A DNA stretch of 64,000 nucleotides from Indolivaga capnocytophagoides DSM 22835 (GCF_000426485.1 NZ_AUFL01000020.1:31284-95283); one strand, 5' to 3'; counted from the first letter of the stretch, positions 26,629 through 37,671 are shown. Made by a program: numbers and translations. Notes: generated from the letters alone by a model not told the origin.

Positions 26629-26994
26629 TGGTTGTAAAGTTTGTGTTTTTCAAATATATATAAAATATTAATAAATAATATGAATTATCCTCCGAATTGA
26701 AGTATATAGATTCTGAGATTACCGACAACATTATAAGGGTATTACTGAATTAAGATAGAATTAAGATTTTCATGTTGGGTAGTAGATAGTACTCGGTATT
26801 AAAAAAGTAGAAAGGCGGAAGATAATACCAATGAGTTCAAACTATATATATTGTTCTTGTCTTCATAAATGTATTTGATATTTTGAGTAACTTACGGCAT
26901 TGTTGATTGTTATTATTTCAGACAAGACTATAATTGTATACTTTTGATAAGTCGTTTTCCTTAAAATTGAAGAACATCATTGATAACCGTGGTC
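26629..26994. other. Promoter region between small peptide and HTCS gene
   Basis: This stretch of about 365 AT-rich bases separates divergent genes. It should hold the promoters of the HTCS gene and of the peptide or regulator gene. I see no GGTACA repeats like those before the AraC genes and no strong hairpin. Confidence 0.35.
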
Positions 26995-29900
26995 ATGAAG
27001 AAAAAAATACTATGTATAGTAGTCTTATTATTTGTGTTTTCTGATTTTATTTATACAAAAATTCCACAATATCAGTATCCTAAAAAGATAGGCACACAAC
27101 AAGGTCTGACCAGTACAAAGGTAAATTCTATTGTGCAGGATCATAAAGGCATCATCTGGATTGGAACGGAAGATGGGTTGAATAAATACGATGGGTATCA
27201 TTTTTCGAGATATAAGCGAATTGACGGGGATATATTCTCTCTATCTAATAATAATGTAAAGTCGGTTTTCTCGGATTCAGAAGGTAATCTTTGGGTTGGT
27301 ACGATGATGGGATTACAGTGCTACAATCGGCAGAAAGATCATTTTACACAGGTAACTTTGGGACAATCTAAAGAAATGATGATCAAAAACTCGTTTCTCC
27401 GGATTGTCGAAGATTCAAAAAAAAATGTTTGGTTCAGCATCTATAATCAGGGTGTTCTAAAATATTCGCTTATAAATAAGAAGAGTATCTTGTATAAATC
27501 GTTATCCGATGGGGGTAAGATTTCAAGTAAATCTGTTAGGGATATTATGGAAGATAGAGATGGGAATATTTGGTTTACCTCTTTCGATCAGGGTATAACT
27601 ATTTACAATCCTAAACAAGACTCGTTTAGGTATCTTAATACCGTAAATAAGAGTTTACCAACCAATTCTATATTAAGGGTCTGCGAATTGAAGAATGGAA
27701 ATATTGCTTTAGCTACATTAGGAATGGGCTTATATATACTCAATCCGAAAGATTATTCTTTCACAAAGACAAATTTAGAAGTGACCACCTTTGCTGTGGA
27801 GCAAATGAAAGATGGGACAGTTGTAATAGGAACAGAAGGTAAAGGGTTATATTATATTGATCCATTAGATAACAAAGTTTTAAAACATCCGGCTATTTCA
27901 TCTCTCATGAGTGATATTAATAGTAGTAAGATGCACTGTATACTCGAAGATTTTTATGGAAATCTTTGGGTTGGGATGTATAACGACGGGATTTGTTACC
28001 TGCCAAAGGAACCCGACGGTTTTGTCAATTATAAACGTAGTTTCGACAATTCAAATTCGTTAAGCTATGGTCAAATTGCCGGTATTACTAAAGATAATAA
28101 AGGTAACATCTGGTTTGCGACGGATGGGGGAGGATTAAATATGCTTAACCTTTTTACCGGCAAATATACACATTACCGGCATGATGCATCTGATAGTAAG
28201 TCTTTACCAGATGATGCTGTTGTTTCAGTATTTAAAGACAGTAAAGGGATTATTTGGGCTGGAACTTACATCGGTGGATTATGCCGTTTTGATAATACAT
28301 CCGGCAAATTTGTGTCGTACCAGCATATCGACGGTAAAAATTCGGTTTCTGATAATTATGTGAAGTGTATTGTTGAAGATGATAAGCATAACTTGTGGCT
28401 TGGCACCGATGGCGGAGGTATCAGCTATTTTGACAGGGAGACTGAAACTTTCACGAACTATTCAGCGGCCGATAATGAAGGACTTGTATTAGATAATGTA
28501 ACATGTTTGTTTCTTCAGAACGACCGTACATTGTGGGTGGGTACTCATGCCGGTATTTGTCGGCTGGATATTGCTTCGGGAAAATTTAGAGGTTATGAAA
28601 ATGGAACATCTGTTAATAATCTTACTATTTATAGTATAAATCAAGATAAAGATGGTACAATCTGGCTAGGTACAACTTCAGGATTGTATAGATATAATCC
28701 GCAGACCGATAGTTTTCAGAGTTATAGTTTATCCGAACGTTTTCGCGATCTTGTGATAAATAGTATTGTACCATACAAGGATCAACTTTGGCTAAGTACA
28801 AATGAAGGTATTATTTGTTATGCCCCGAAGTTACAGGAAATACAGTATTTCTTGAGCAATAATGATTTGGGTGGTACAAATTTTATTCGCTCATCTTATT
28901 ATATTAGTCCCGATAGAGAAATCTTTTTTGGTGCGGGAGACGGCTGTTATGCGTTTCACCCTGATAAATTGAATTTGGGAAAAGGATATGCTCCGAATGT
29001 GTATATTACTAATCTTGAAATATTTAATGAACCAATATTTGTAGGAAAACCTTATAAAAAACATATTATATTACAGAATGCTTTGGAGTATACAGAAGCT
29101 ATTACTCTCCGATATTCCGAAAATAGTTTCACTTTACGTTTTGCGTCTCCTGATATCAAATACCCGTCTTCAGTTTATTATATGTGCTTTATGGAAGGAG
29201 TCGACAAGCAATGGGTTGCATATCCTCATACGCAACAGAGTGTCTCTTATGCCAATTTATCCCCGGGTAAATATATTTTTCATGTTTATGCCAGTAATAT
29301 TTCTAACCAGAAAGACAAGAATGTAACGACATTATTGATTGAAGTTTTACCTCCTTTTTGGTTGACATGGTGGGCAAAAGCTGGTTATGTAATGTTGGGA
29401 TTATTGGTTTTAGGTGGTATTATGTGGATTAGTTATGTGCGAATGAAAGACAAAAATGAACTCGAAATGGAACGGTTGAGGGCTAAAGAGCAAGAAGAAT
29501 TGTCGCGCAACAAGATGCAGTTTTTTACGAATATCAGTCATGAGTTTCGAACTCCATTGACTCTTATTATTGCGCCTTTGCAAGAGATACATCAGTCCGA
29601 AACAGATAAAGAACGTGCACATATATTGAAAATGATGCTGCGTAATGCAAATCGCCTGTTAAGGTTAATTAATCAGATATTAGACTTGAGGAAAGCTGAA
29701 AACAATAAGATAGAAATAAAGGTGCGTCCTATAAATCTGATTGGGTTTGTTCAGGATTTTATAGGGATTTTTTCAGATGTGGTTCATCGTAAAAATATTT
29801 CACTTTCACTTGACTACAATAGTAAGGATATAGAGGTGTGGTATGATCCGGATTTACTTGAGAAATGTCTATATAATCTGTTATCGAACGGGATAAAGTA

Positions 29901-31071
29901 CACTGAAGATAGTGGTAAGATACATATATCTATTTATAAGAAGCCTGATAACAATGTCATTTTATCAATTACTGATAATGGTAGCGGAATCGATAAAACA
30001 GAACAGCCCTATTTATTTGATCGTTTTTATCAAGGAGAATATTCTAAAGGAGAGGGAACCGGAATCGGTCTGCATCTGGTTAAGACAATCGTAGAATTGC
30101 ATCATGGATCTGTATCTGTTGATAGTGAACTCGGAAAAGGAAGCTGTTTTATGATTCGAATTCTTGCCGGACATGATCATTTCAATCCGGATGAATGTAA
30201 CCCGATTGAATGGACTCCCTCTGATATAGAGCGGGAACAGGTGAAATCCGAAAATATAGCAGATGAGGATATGCTGAAAGAAGAGTCGTTAGACACAAAG
30301 AGTAAACCTCTGATTTTATTAGTGGAAGATGAGGTGGATATGCGTATGTATATCCGGCACGAATTACAAGATCAATATCAGATAGAAGATGTAACCAATG
30401 GACGAGAAGCATTGGCGAAGCTCAGGGCTATACATCCCGATCTAATTATAACGGATGTTATGATGCCTGAGATGGATGGTATTGAGTTTACTCGTATTGT
30501 GAAGGAGAATATCGATACATGCCATGTTCCGGTTATCTTGCTTACTGCAAATGGGGAGATTGAACAAAAACTCGAAGGTCTGGAAACCGGAGCGGATAGT
30601 TATATCGTAAAGCCTTTTCGTTTGGATTATTTGAAGATACGAGTAAAGAAATTATTGGATATTAGGAAAAAAATGCAGGAACGGTTTATAAGGATGATAA
30701 ATCTCGAACCGCATGAGCTTGATGTTACTAATGCCGATGAAGTATTGTTGCAAAATAGTATCAGTTATATACGGGATAATATATCAAAAACAGATCTGTC
30801 AGTCGAGGAAATGGCTCGGGATCTGAATATGAGCCGTACAAATCTGCATCGCAAGATGAAAACTCTTATAGGTCAGAGTCCGGTCGAATTGATTAGATCT
30901 GTACGAATGAAGCAGGCTGCTTACTTGTTGGAAAATAGTACTTTATCTATTTCTGAAGTTGCATACGGAGTAGGCTATAACTCCTTGTCCTATTTTAGTA
31001 GCAGCTTTAACTCATATTGGGGTGTATCACCAAGCGTATACATTAAGAATAAGCAGGAAAAGAAAGAATAA
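26995..31071 (+). CDS. Hybrid two-component system regulator (HTCS)
   Basis: The product has 1358 residues from the ATG at 26995; an in-frame TTG 15 bases earlier is less likely because the signal or anchor segment starts MKKKILCIVVLLFVF. Many beta-propeller repeats follow (recurrent IWIGTEDGLN, LWVGT, GGGLN phrases, about 30-680), a Y_Y_Y domain (to about 795), a membrane segment near 800-820, HisKA with His849 in NISHEFRTPL, HATPase, a receiver domain with Asp1154 in ITDVMMPEMDG, and an AraC DNA-binding domain (VGYNSLSYFSSSF). HTCS proteins sense a glycan fragment in the periplasm and activate the adjacent locus. Here it begins a locus with mannan-type enzymes. Confidence 0.96.
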   Translation: MKKKILCIVVLLFVFSDFIYTKIPQYQYPKKIGTQQGLTSTKVNSIVQDHKGIIWIGTEDGLNKYDGYHFSRYKRIDGDIFSLSNNNVKSVFSDSEGNLWVGTMMGLQCYNRQKDHFTQVTLGQSKEMMIKNSFLRIVEDSKKNVWFSIYNQGVLKYSLINKKSILYKSLSDGGKISSKSVRDIMEDRDGNIWFTSFDQGITIYNPKQDSFRYLNTVNKSLPTNSILRVCELKNGNIALATLGMGLYILNPKDYSFTKTNLEVTTFAVEQMKDGTVVIGTEGKGLYYIDPLDNKVLKHPAISSLMSDINSSKMHCILEDFYGNLWVGMYNDGICYLPKEPDGFVNYKRSFDNSNSLSYGQIAGITKDNKGNIWFATDGGGLNMLNLFTGKYTHYRHDASDSKSLPDDAVVSVFKDSKGIIWAGTYIGGLCRFDNTSGKFVSYQHIDGKNSVSDNYVKCIVEDDKHNLWLGTDGGGISYFDRETETFTNYSAADNEGLVLDNVTCLFLQNDRTLWVGTHAGICRLDIASGKFRGYENGTSVNNLTIYSINQDKDGTIWLGTTSGLYRYNPQTDSFQSYSLSERFRDLVINSIVPYKDQLWLSTNEGIICYAPKLQEIQYFLSNNDLGGTNFIRSSYYISPDREIFFGAGDGCYAFHPDKLNLGKGYAPNVYITNLEIFNEPIFVGKPYKKHIILQNALEYTEAITLRYSENSFTLRFASPDIKYPSSVYYMCFMEGVDKQWVAYPHTQQSVSYANLSPGKYIFHVYASNISNQKDKNVTTLLIEVLPPFWLTWWAKAGYVMLGLLVLGGIMWISYVRMKDKNELEMERLRAKEQEELSRNKMQFFTNISHEFRTPLTLIIAPLQEIHQSETDKERAHILKMMLRNANRLLRLINQILDLRKAENNKIEIKVRPINLIGFVQDFIGIFSDVVHRKNISLSLDYNSKDIEVWYDPDLLEKCLYNLLSNGIKYTEDSGKIHISIYKKPDNNVILSITDNGSGIDKTEQPYLFDRFYQGEYSKGEGTGIGLHLVKTIVELHHGSVSVDSELGKGSCFMIRILAGHDHFNPDECNPIEWTPSDIEREQVKSENIADEDMLKEESLDTKSKPLILLVEDEVDMRMYIRHELQDQYQIEDVTNGREALAKLRAIHPDLIITDVMMPEMDGIEFTRIVKENIDTCHVPVILLTANGEIEQKLEGLETGADSYIVKPFRLDYLKIRVKKLLDIRKKMQERFIRMINLEPHELDVTNADEVLLQNSISYIRDNISKTDLSVEEMARDLNMSRTNLHRKMKTLIGQSPVELIRSVRMKQAAYLLENSTLSISEVAYGVGYNSLSYFSSSFNSYWGVSPSVYIKNKQEKKE

Positions 31072-31091
31072 TGGCAGTTTAGCAATGGATT

Positions 31092-31156
31092 GGTACATTT
31101 CTTAAAGTTTGTGGTACAAATTTAAAAGCTTTGTTCAGGGGAACAATATAACTTCG
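31092..31156 (+). promoter_or_regulatory. GGTACA direct repeats and -7 element before first AraC gene
   Basis: GGTACATTT at 31092 and GGTACAAATTTAAAA at 31113 start 21 bases apart. TAACTTCG at 31149-31156 is one base from the Bacteroidetes -7 element TAnnTTTG and begins 36 bases after the second repeat. The same spacing is seen before the second AraC gene at 37832-37896. Confidence 0.5.
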
Positions 31157-31191
31157 GATGATATAATGTTAACCATATAATCTTATATTTT

Positions 31192-32082
31192 ATGAGCTCA
31201 AGTTTAGCTGCTATAACAGAAGTTACCCCATTGTCAGAAAAAGATTGCTTTTATATCGCAGACAGGCATAAATCCGAATTTACATATCCTATTCATTCTC
31301 ATGCCGAATTCGAATTGAACTTTGTCGCTAATGCAAGAGGTGTAAAACGAATCGTTGGTGATTCTATGGAAATTATAGGAGATTATGACCTTATATTGAT
31401 AGCAAGTAAGGATTTGGAGCATGTTTGGGAACAAAATATCTGTGAATCAAAAGATATAAGGGAAATAACTATTCAGTTTTCCGACGATTTATTTTTCTCC
31501 AATTTTATAGATAAGAATCAGTTTGAATCTATCCGGATTATGCTCGAAAAGGCACAACGCGGACTTTCTTTCCCGATGGCCGCAATATTGAAGGTATACC
31601 AATTATTAGACCAATTGTCTCTTCAGCATAATGGTTTTTATGCTGTAATAAATTTTCTCTCTATTCTGCATGAGCTTTCTCTGTTTACGGATGAATCGAA
31701 AGTTTTGTCAAGTTCTTCTTATGCCAAAATGGATACGTACTCTGATAGCCTTCGTTTGCAGAAGATTCAAAAATATATAAATGAGAATTATAAAGAAGAA
31801 ATCAGGCTTCCCTATTTGGCTGGACTTATAGGCATGACTTCTGCCGGCTTTAGCCGCTTTTTTAAACTGAGAACGGGCAGAGGACTCTCTGATTATATAA
31901 TTGATATTCGCCTTGGACAGGCTTCCCGTATGCTTCTCGATACCATGATGACTATTTCAGAAATATGCTACGAAAGCGGATTTAATAATCTTTCGAATTT
32001 TAACCGCATATTCAAAAAGAAAAAAGGATGTTCACCAAAAGAGTTCAGGGAAAACTTCAGGAAAAAGAAACAGGTTATCTGA
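31192..32082 (+). CDS. AraC-family transcriptional regulator (copy 1)
   Basis: The product has 296 residues. An N-terminal cupin-like sensor domain (PLSEKDCFYIADRHKSEF, HSHAEFELNFV) is followed by the double helix-turn-helix (LPYLAGLIGMTSAGFSRFFK and ISEICYESGFNNLSNFNRIF). It is closely similar in length and sequence to the product at 37941, so the two are paralogs that flank the three glycosidase genes. The cupin may bind a sugar. It starts 120 bases after the HTCS gene, and 141 bases separate it from the GH2 gene. Paired GGTACA repeats upstream suggest shared or cross regulation. Confidence 0.9.
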   Translation: MSSSLAAITEVTPLSEKDCFYIADRHKSEFTYPIHSHAEFELNFVANARGVKRIVGDSMEIIGDYDLILIASKDLEHVWEQNICESKDIREITIQFSDDLFFSNFIDKNQFESIRIMLEKAQRGLSFPMAAILKVYQLLDQLSLQHNGFYAVINFLSILHELSLFTDESKVLSSSSYAKMDTYSDSLRLQKIQKYINENYKEEIRLPYLAGLIGMTSAGFSRFFKLRTGRGLSDYIIDIRLGQASRMLLDTMMTISEICYESGFNNLSNFNRIFKKKKGCSPKEFRENFRKKKQVI

Positions 32083-32223
32083 TAAGTATTATTATTGGAT
32101 AATATAGTACTGCTTATATTGAGTATACATGCCTATTTTTGTAGCAGGTCTTTCTGTATATAGAATTGTGTAGACTCAGAACCTTTCAAAGTTTATTGTT
32201 TAATGTTTGCTTTTGGCTAAGAA

Positions 32224-35103
32224 ATGAAAAAATACAACCTAATATTTTTGTTGGTACTTTGCATTGTCTGTGTTTCCTGTAATCAGGATAAAAAATTATA
32301 TGTACGTGACCGAATTGATTTGCAGGGAAGATGGGAATTTAGAATCGATTCTTTAAACGAGGGTGTTAAAGATCGTTGGTATATTCAGAATTTCTCTGAT
32401 TCTGTGAGTTTGCCGGGAACTTTGGATACAAATAAAAAAGGTATCTTAAATACAAAAATGGACGAAACAACCCATTTGTCTCGAGAATATGTCTATACAG
32501 GGAAGGTCTGGTATAAGAGGTCGGTTCAAATACCGGATGGGTGGGATCGAAAGAATATCCGAATGGTACTTGAGCGTACAAAACCTACAAAATTATGGGT
32601 TGATGGTAAAGAGATAGGAGCAAACGATAATGTTTCGACAAGCCAGATATATGACCTCACTGCATATTTATCTCCCGGAGCCCATGATATTGCAATTATG
32701 GTTGATAATGGAGAGTCCGTACCTCCTCAGATAATATCTAATTCACATGCTTATACCGAATCTACACAAACGAATTGGAATGGTATTATCGGAGACATGT
32801 ATTTGGAGGCAGCCAATACATTTCATATAAAAGATGTTCAGGTATATCCGGATGCAAAGAACAAAACGGTATTGGTTAAAATCAAATTTTCAGATCCGCA
32901 AAATATACAAAATGCAGAAATAGAACTAGCTGGTCAGGTATGGAATTCAGTCGAGAAAAGGACGGTTGAGCCCTTGAAGCAAGCTTTGGACTTGTCTAAG
33001 AATGAAGTAGACATAGTATATAATCTAGGGAAAGATGCTCTGTTATGGAGTGAATTTCATCCGGCTTTATATCATTTGGATATTACATTAGCCGGAGATA
33101 AAATTTTTGATTCCCAATCGGTGAACTTCGGACTTCGTGATTTTACAACAAAAGGTACTCAGTTTTCAGTCAATGGTAATATTACATTCCTCCGAGGAAA
33201 GCACGATGCTTGTGTATTTCCTTTGACTGCTCATGTTGCAATGGATGTTGAAACATGGCGTAAATATTTTCAGACAGCCAAGCAATATGGTATTAATCAT
33301 TATAGGTTCCATTCGTGGTGCCCGCCAAAAGCATGTTTCGAAGCTGCCGATATAGAAGGTATATATCTTCAGCCGGAGTTGCCGTTCTGGGGTACTATGG
33401 ATAAAAATGACGGCAGGCTGATTTCATTCCTGTCCAAAGAAGGTATAAATATTCAAAATGAATTTGGTAATCATGCGTCTTTTGTAATGTTTGCTTTGGG
33501 TAACGAACTTTTTGGAGATCAGGAGGCTATGGATGATTTGATCAGTACTTTCAGGTCGATAGACAGCAATAGGCACTTATATGCTTTCGGAGCCAATAAT
33601 TTCTTAGGATATAAGGGGCAAATTCCGGGTGAAGATTTTCTGGTGACATGTCGTATCGGAGGTGCAAGTGATGATGCTCCTTTTATTACACATGTTCGAG
33701 GATCATTTTCTTTTGCCGACGCGTATGATGGAGGATATATTAATCATTCCTATCCAAACTCCGAGATGAATTTCACAAAAGCAATCGAAGGATGTACCGT
33801 CCCGGTTATTAGTCATGAAACGGGTCAGTTTCAGGTCTATCCTGATTATAAAGAAATGAAAAAATACACAGGGGTACTCAAGCCTCGCAATTTTGAGGTG
33901 TTTAAGAAGAGATTGGAAAATGCTGGTATGCTCGATCAGGCTGATGACTTTTTCAAAGCATCCGGAAAATGGACGGTACAGCTTTATAAGGCTGATATTG
34001 AGATGGATCTGAGGACTCCCGGTTTTGGAGGTTTTCAGTTACTCGATTTACAGGATTATCCGGGACAAGGATCTGCTTTTGTGGGTGTTTTGGATGCTTT
34101 TATGGATAATAAAGGACTAGTGACTCCCGAAGAATGGAGAGAATTTAGTGCTCCTGTAGTTCCTCTGTTTATAACTGAAAAATTTTGTTGGACTAGCAAT
34201 GAGTCTCTCAAAGGAATCGTGAAAGTGGCCAACTACTCTGAAAGCTCTCTGAAAGGGAAAAAAATACAGTGGAGTTTAAGTAGTGAAAAAGGACAGAGTC
34301 TGAAAGAAGGTTCTATTGATATATCTTCTGATAAACAGGGGCTCTTAGATTTAGGTGAGATCCGAGCAAAGTTATCTTTTGCTTCAATTGCTCAAAAAGT
34401 AATACTAAGTCTACGTATCTCAGATACAGAGTATAAGAATACATATCCTTTATGGATTTATCCCGAAAAAGCAGATGTTGATATTCCGGATGATATTGTC
34501 GTGACTACAAAGCTAGATGTAGCTGTAATCAGTAGACTGAAACAGGGAGGACGGGTTTTGTGGTTTCCTGATCGGAAAGAATATGTGGGTTCTACGGTAG
34601 GTGGTTTATTTCAGACTGACTACTGGAATTACCGTATGTTTAAAACTATCTGCGAAAATATTCATAAACCCGTATCTCCCGGTACATTAGGAATATTGAC
34701 AAATCCGAAGCATCCGATTTTTAAAGATTTTCCTAGCGAGTTTCATACTAGTTGGCAATGGTTTCCGATTATCAAAAACAGTTATCCATTAATTATGGAT
34801 AAAATGCCGGCGACATATCGGCCGATAGTGCAGGTTATAGATAATGTGGAGAGAAATCATAAACTCGGGCTGGTTTTTGAATTTAAGGTAGAAAAAGGAA
34901 GTTTACTGATTTGCATGTCTGATTTAAAGGTCGCGATGGATAAACCAGAGGTAAGACAATTGTATTACTCTATGATTAATTATATGAAGTCAGGAGCTTT
35001 TAATCCGCAATCAAAACTAGATATAAGCTCTTTGAATAAATTATTTAGCCCTGTGACACCTTCAGCTAAAATAGATTTATTGGAAAATATCTCATACCAT
35101 TAA
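32224..35103 (+). CDS. Glycoside hydrolase family 2 lipoprotein (exo-acting)
   Basis: The product has 959 residues, with a lipobox VCVSC (Cys19). Domains in order: sugar-binding beta-sandwich (about 25-195), immunoglobulin-like middle (about 200-310), TIM barrel (about 315-600) and a long C-terminal part. The acid/base is probably Glu428 in LGNELF and the nucleophile Glu532 in SHETGQF. GH2 includes beta-galactosidases, beta-mannosidases and glucuronidases. Next to a GH5_7-like enzyme and a GH27 enzyme, beta-mannosidase is the natural guess, but the sequence alone does not settle the substrate. It is the first of three consecutive enzyme genes, starting 48 bases before the next. Confidence 0.85.
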   Translation: MKKYNLIFLLVLCIVCVSCNQDKKLYVRDRIDLQGRWEFRIDSLNEGVKDRWYIQNFSDSVSLPGTLDTNKKGILNTKMDETTHLSREYVYTGKVWYKRSVQIPDGWDRKNIRMVLERTKPTKLWVDGKEIGANDNVSTSQIYDLTAYLSPGAHDIAIMVDNGESVPPQIISNSHAYTESTQTNWNGIIGDMYLEAANTFHIKDVQVYPDAKNKTVLVKIKFSDPQNIQNAEIELAGQVWNSVEKRTVEPLKQALDLSKNEVDIVYNLGKDALLWSEFHPALYHLDITLAGDKIFDSQSVNFGLRDFTTKGTQFSVNGNITFLRGKHDACVFPLTAHVAMDVETWRKYFQTAKQYGINHYRFHSWCPPKACFEAADIEGIYLQPELPFWGTMDKNDGRLISFLSKEGINIQNEFGNHASFVMFALGNELFGDQEAMDDLISTFRSIDSNRHLYAFGANNFLGYKGQIPGEDFLVTCRIGGASDDAPFITHVRGSFSFADAYDGGYINHSYPNSEMNFTKAIEGCTVPVISHETGQFQVYPDYKEMKKYTGVLKPRNFEVFKKRLENAGMLDQADDFFKASGKWTVQLYKADIEMDLRTPGFGGFQLLDLQDYPGQGSAFVGVLDAFMDNKGLVTPEEWREFSAPVVPLFITEKFCWTSNESLKGIVKVANYSESSLKGKKIQWSLSSEKGQSLKEGSIDISSDKQGLLDLGEIRAKLSFASIAQKVILSLRISDTEYKNTYPLWIYPEKADVDIPDDIVVTTKLDVAVISRLKQGGRVLWFPDRKEYVGSTVGGLFQTDYWNYRMFKTICENIHKPVSPGTLGILTNPKHPIFKDFPSEFHTSWQWFPIIKNSYPLIMDKMPATYRPIVQVIDNVERNHKLGLVFEFKVEKGSLLICMSDLKVAMDKPEVRQLYYSMINYMKSGAFNPQSKLDISSLNKLFSPVTPSAKIDLLENISYH

Positions 35104-35151
35104 TGACGCTAAAACTAATAATAAACCACCATATATAAAATCGATTAAATA

Positions 35152-36447
35152 ATGAAAAAACTGATACTTTTCGCTATTTCGGCATTATTAATATTTTCTT
35201 GTACGCAAAATAAAAAGACAGAATCTCCTTCATTTTCAGAGAATTTTGTGAAACAAAAAGGCGGTCAATTTGAGATTGGAGATAAGCCTTATTATTTTAT
35301 CGGGACTAATTTCTGGTATGGTGCTATACTTGGATCTACCGGACAAGGAGGTAATAGAGACCGTTTGATTAAAGAACTTGATTTTCTGAAAGAAAATGGA
35401 ATTAACAATCTGAGAGTATTAGTTGGAGCAGATGGGTATGCAGGTCAAGCAGTAAAAGTAATGCCGACACTACAACTCGAACCGGGTGTTTACAACGATA
35501 CTATTTTTGATGGATTAGATTACCTGCTTGTAGAAATGCATAAAAGAGATATGCGTGCTGTATTGTTTTTGAATAACAGCTGGGAATGGAGTGGAGGATA
35601 TGGGCAATACCTGAATTGGGCGGGTAAAGGAGATGTTCCTGATAAAGGGGTACATGATTGGCCTGTCTTTGTTAAATATGTAGCCCAGTATGCTGAATGT
35701 GATAGTTGTCACACTCTTTTTAACAACCATATAAAAGCGGTTTTGTCGAGAAGTAATCGATATACAGGCAAAAAATACACCGATGATCCCACTATAATGT
35801 CATGGCAGATAGGTAATGAGCCCCGTGTATTTAGTGATGCTGCCAAACCTGCGTTTACCAAATGGATTAAAGAAGCTGCATCTCTTATTAAATCGTTAGA
35901 TTCCAATCATCTGGTCTCTATAGGTTCGGAAGGAATATGGGGATGTGAAATGGATTCGGCGTTATTCGAAGAGATTCATGCAGATAAAAATATCGATTAT
36001 CTGACAATGCATATCTGGCCTAAAAACTGGAGTTGGATAGATATTTCGGATATTCCTAAATCGGTAGATGCCGGAATTGTAAATACCGATCAATATATGT
36101 CGGAACATATCCGTATTGCACAAAAATTAAATAAACCTATTGTTTTGGAAGAATTTGGTTTTCCCCGCGATAATCACAAGTATACATTGGATGATCCTAC
36201 TACAGCCAGAGACAAGTATTACCGGAATATATTCCAACAGTTGGTGAAATCGTCTAAAGCCAACGGGGTATTTGCCGGATGCAATTTCTGGGCCTGGGGT
36301 GGATTCGGCCGTCCGCAACATGAGTTCTGGAAACCTTGGGATGACTATGTCGGTGATCCGTCACAGGAAGAGCAAGGTTTAAATTCCGTTTTTAACACAG
36401 ACTCCACTATAAAAGTAATTAAAGAATTTTCAGATCAATTAAAGTAA
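35152..36447 (+). CDS. GH5 (subfamily 7-like) endo-beta-mannanase lipoprotein
   Basis: The product has 431 residues, with a lipobox (Cys17 in LIFSC). The TIM barrel starts FVKQKGGQFEIGDKPYYFIG. Catalytic residues expected at Glu223 (QIGNEP) and Glu334 (VLEEFG). The phrases GTNFWYGA, RVLVGADG, LNNSWEWSGGY, MHIWPKNW and FWAWGG are those of GH5_7 mannan endo-1,4-beta-mannosidases. It would cut the mannan backbone outside or in the periplasm. Its stop is six bases before the GH27 start, so they share an mRNA. Confidence 0.87.
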   Translation: MKKLILFAISALLIFSCTQNKKTESPSFSENFVKQKGGQFEIGDKPYYFIGTNFWYGAILGSTGQGGNRDRLIKELDFLKENGINNLRVLVGADGYAGQAVKVMPTLQLEPGVYNDTIFDGLDYLLVEMHKRDMRAVLFLNNSWEWSGGYGQYLNWAGKGDVPDKGVHDWPVFVKYVAQYAECDSCHTLFNNHIKAVLSRSNRYTGKKYTDDPTIMSWQIGNEPRVFSDAAKPAFTKWIKEAASLIKSLDSNHLVSIGSEGIWGCEMDSALFEEIHADKNIDYLTMHIWPKNWSWIDISDIPKSVDAGIVNTDQYMSEHIRIAQKLNKPIVLEEFGFPRDNHKYTLDDPTTARDKYYRNIFQQLVKSSKANGVFAGCNFWAWGGFGRPQHEFWKPWDDYVGDPSQEEQGLNSVFNTDSTIKVIKEFSDQLK

Positions 36448-36453
36448 CGGATA

Positions 36454-37671
36454 ATGAAACAGAAACTTTGGGTTGCCGTATTTATTGTATGGTCTATGGG
36501 TATATTTGCTCAGAAGTTTGATAATCTGGCTAAAACTCCTCAGATGGGATGGAATAGCTGGAATAAATTTGCTACAAATATAAATGAGCAAATGGTAAAA
36601 GAAATGGCTGATGCAATGGTTGGTTCCGGGCTTAAAGATGCCGGATATAACTATATATTATTAGACGACGGTTGGATGGATATGCACCGTGATTCGCTGG
36701 GAAACCTTGTTCCTCATCCTGAAAAGTTCCCGAATGGAATTAAAATTGTTGCCGATTATGTACATTCCAAAGGATTGAAGTTCGGTTTATATAATTGTGC
36801 AGGAGCAAAAACCTGTGCAGGGTATCCCGGAAGCAGGGGACATGAATATCAGGATGCTATGAAATATGCCGAATGGGGAGTCGATTATTTAAAATACGAT
36901 TGGTGTGATACTGGCAATATGAATGCAGCGGAGGCATATACTACCATGCGAGATGCTTTATATGCTGCCGGACGTCCTATCTTTTTAAGTATATGCGAAT
37001 GGGGAGATAATGAACCTTGGAAATGGGCTCCGGTCATAGGTCATAGTTGGCGTACTACGGGCGATATATATAATTGTTTCGAATGTGAACATAATCATGG
37101 AACATATTCTTCCTGGGGGGCTATTAATATTCTCAATATGAGAGATCAAGAGATGTTGCGGAAAGTTTCAGGGCCCGGACATTGGAATGATATGGATATG
37201 CTGGAGGTTGGCAATGGCGCTTTTTCATTATATGAAGAGCAAACTCATTTCGCTTTGTGGGCTATACTTAATTCTCCTCTTATTTTAGGGAATGATTTAA
37301 GGGATATCTCTAAGGAAACATTGCAAATTCTCACAAATGAAGATATCATTGCGATTAATCAGGATTCTTTAGGAATACAGGGCTTTAAATATACCACAGA
37401 AGGAAAAGTCGAAATATGGGTCAAACCTATGATTAATGGAGAATGGGCTGTTTGCTTTTTTAATCATTCTCAGGATGGTATCGATTTCTCTTTTGACTGG
37501 TCGAAACATTCAATCAAGGATGAGTTATTTAACAAAGAAATAAGTTTCAACGATAAAAATATCTATAAGCTTAAAGACTTATATCAACAGAAACAGATAG
37601 GAACTACTAAAAATATATTAAAGCAAAGATTGGGGAAAAATCAATCGTTAGTCGTCAAACTTTTTAAATAA
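36454..37671 (+). CDS. GH27 alpha-galactosidase
   Basis: The product has 405 residues with a signal peptide ending about Ala19 (IFAQ). The TIM-barrel motifs are PQMGWNSWN, LDDGW, YLKYDWCD and RTTGD, with the nucleophile Asp149 and acid/base Asp204. A C-terminal beta-sandwich follows. It should remove terminal alpha-1,6 galactose from galactomannan. It is the third of three adjacent enzyme genes and is followed by a hairpin terminator. Confidence 0.93.
   Translation: MKQKLWVAVFIVWSMGIFAQKFDNLAKTPQMGWNSWNKFATNINEQMVKEMADAMVGSGLKDAGYNYILLDDGWMDMHRDSLGNLVPHPEKFPNGIKIVADYVHSKGLKFGLYNCAGAKTCAGYPGSRGHEYQDAMKYAEWGVDYLKYDWCDTGNMNAAEAYTTMRDALYAAGRPIFLSICEWGDNEPWKWAPVIGHSWRTTGDIYNCFECEHNHGTYSSWGAINILNMRDQEMLRKVSGPGHWNDMDMLEVGNGAFSLYEEQTHFALWAILNSPLILGNDLRDISKETLQILTNEDIIAINQDSLGIQGFKYTTEGKVEIWVKPMINGEWAVCFFNHSQDGIDFSFDWSKHSIKDELFNKEISFNDKNIYKLKDLYQQKQIGTTKNILKQRLGKNQSLVVKLFK

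Noticed and set aside
26980..26994. A TTG start for the HTCS gene
   Set aside because: The ATG at 26995 starts the signal sequence directly and is the better choice.
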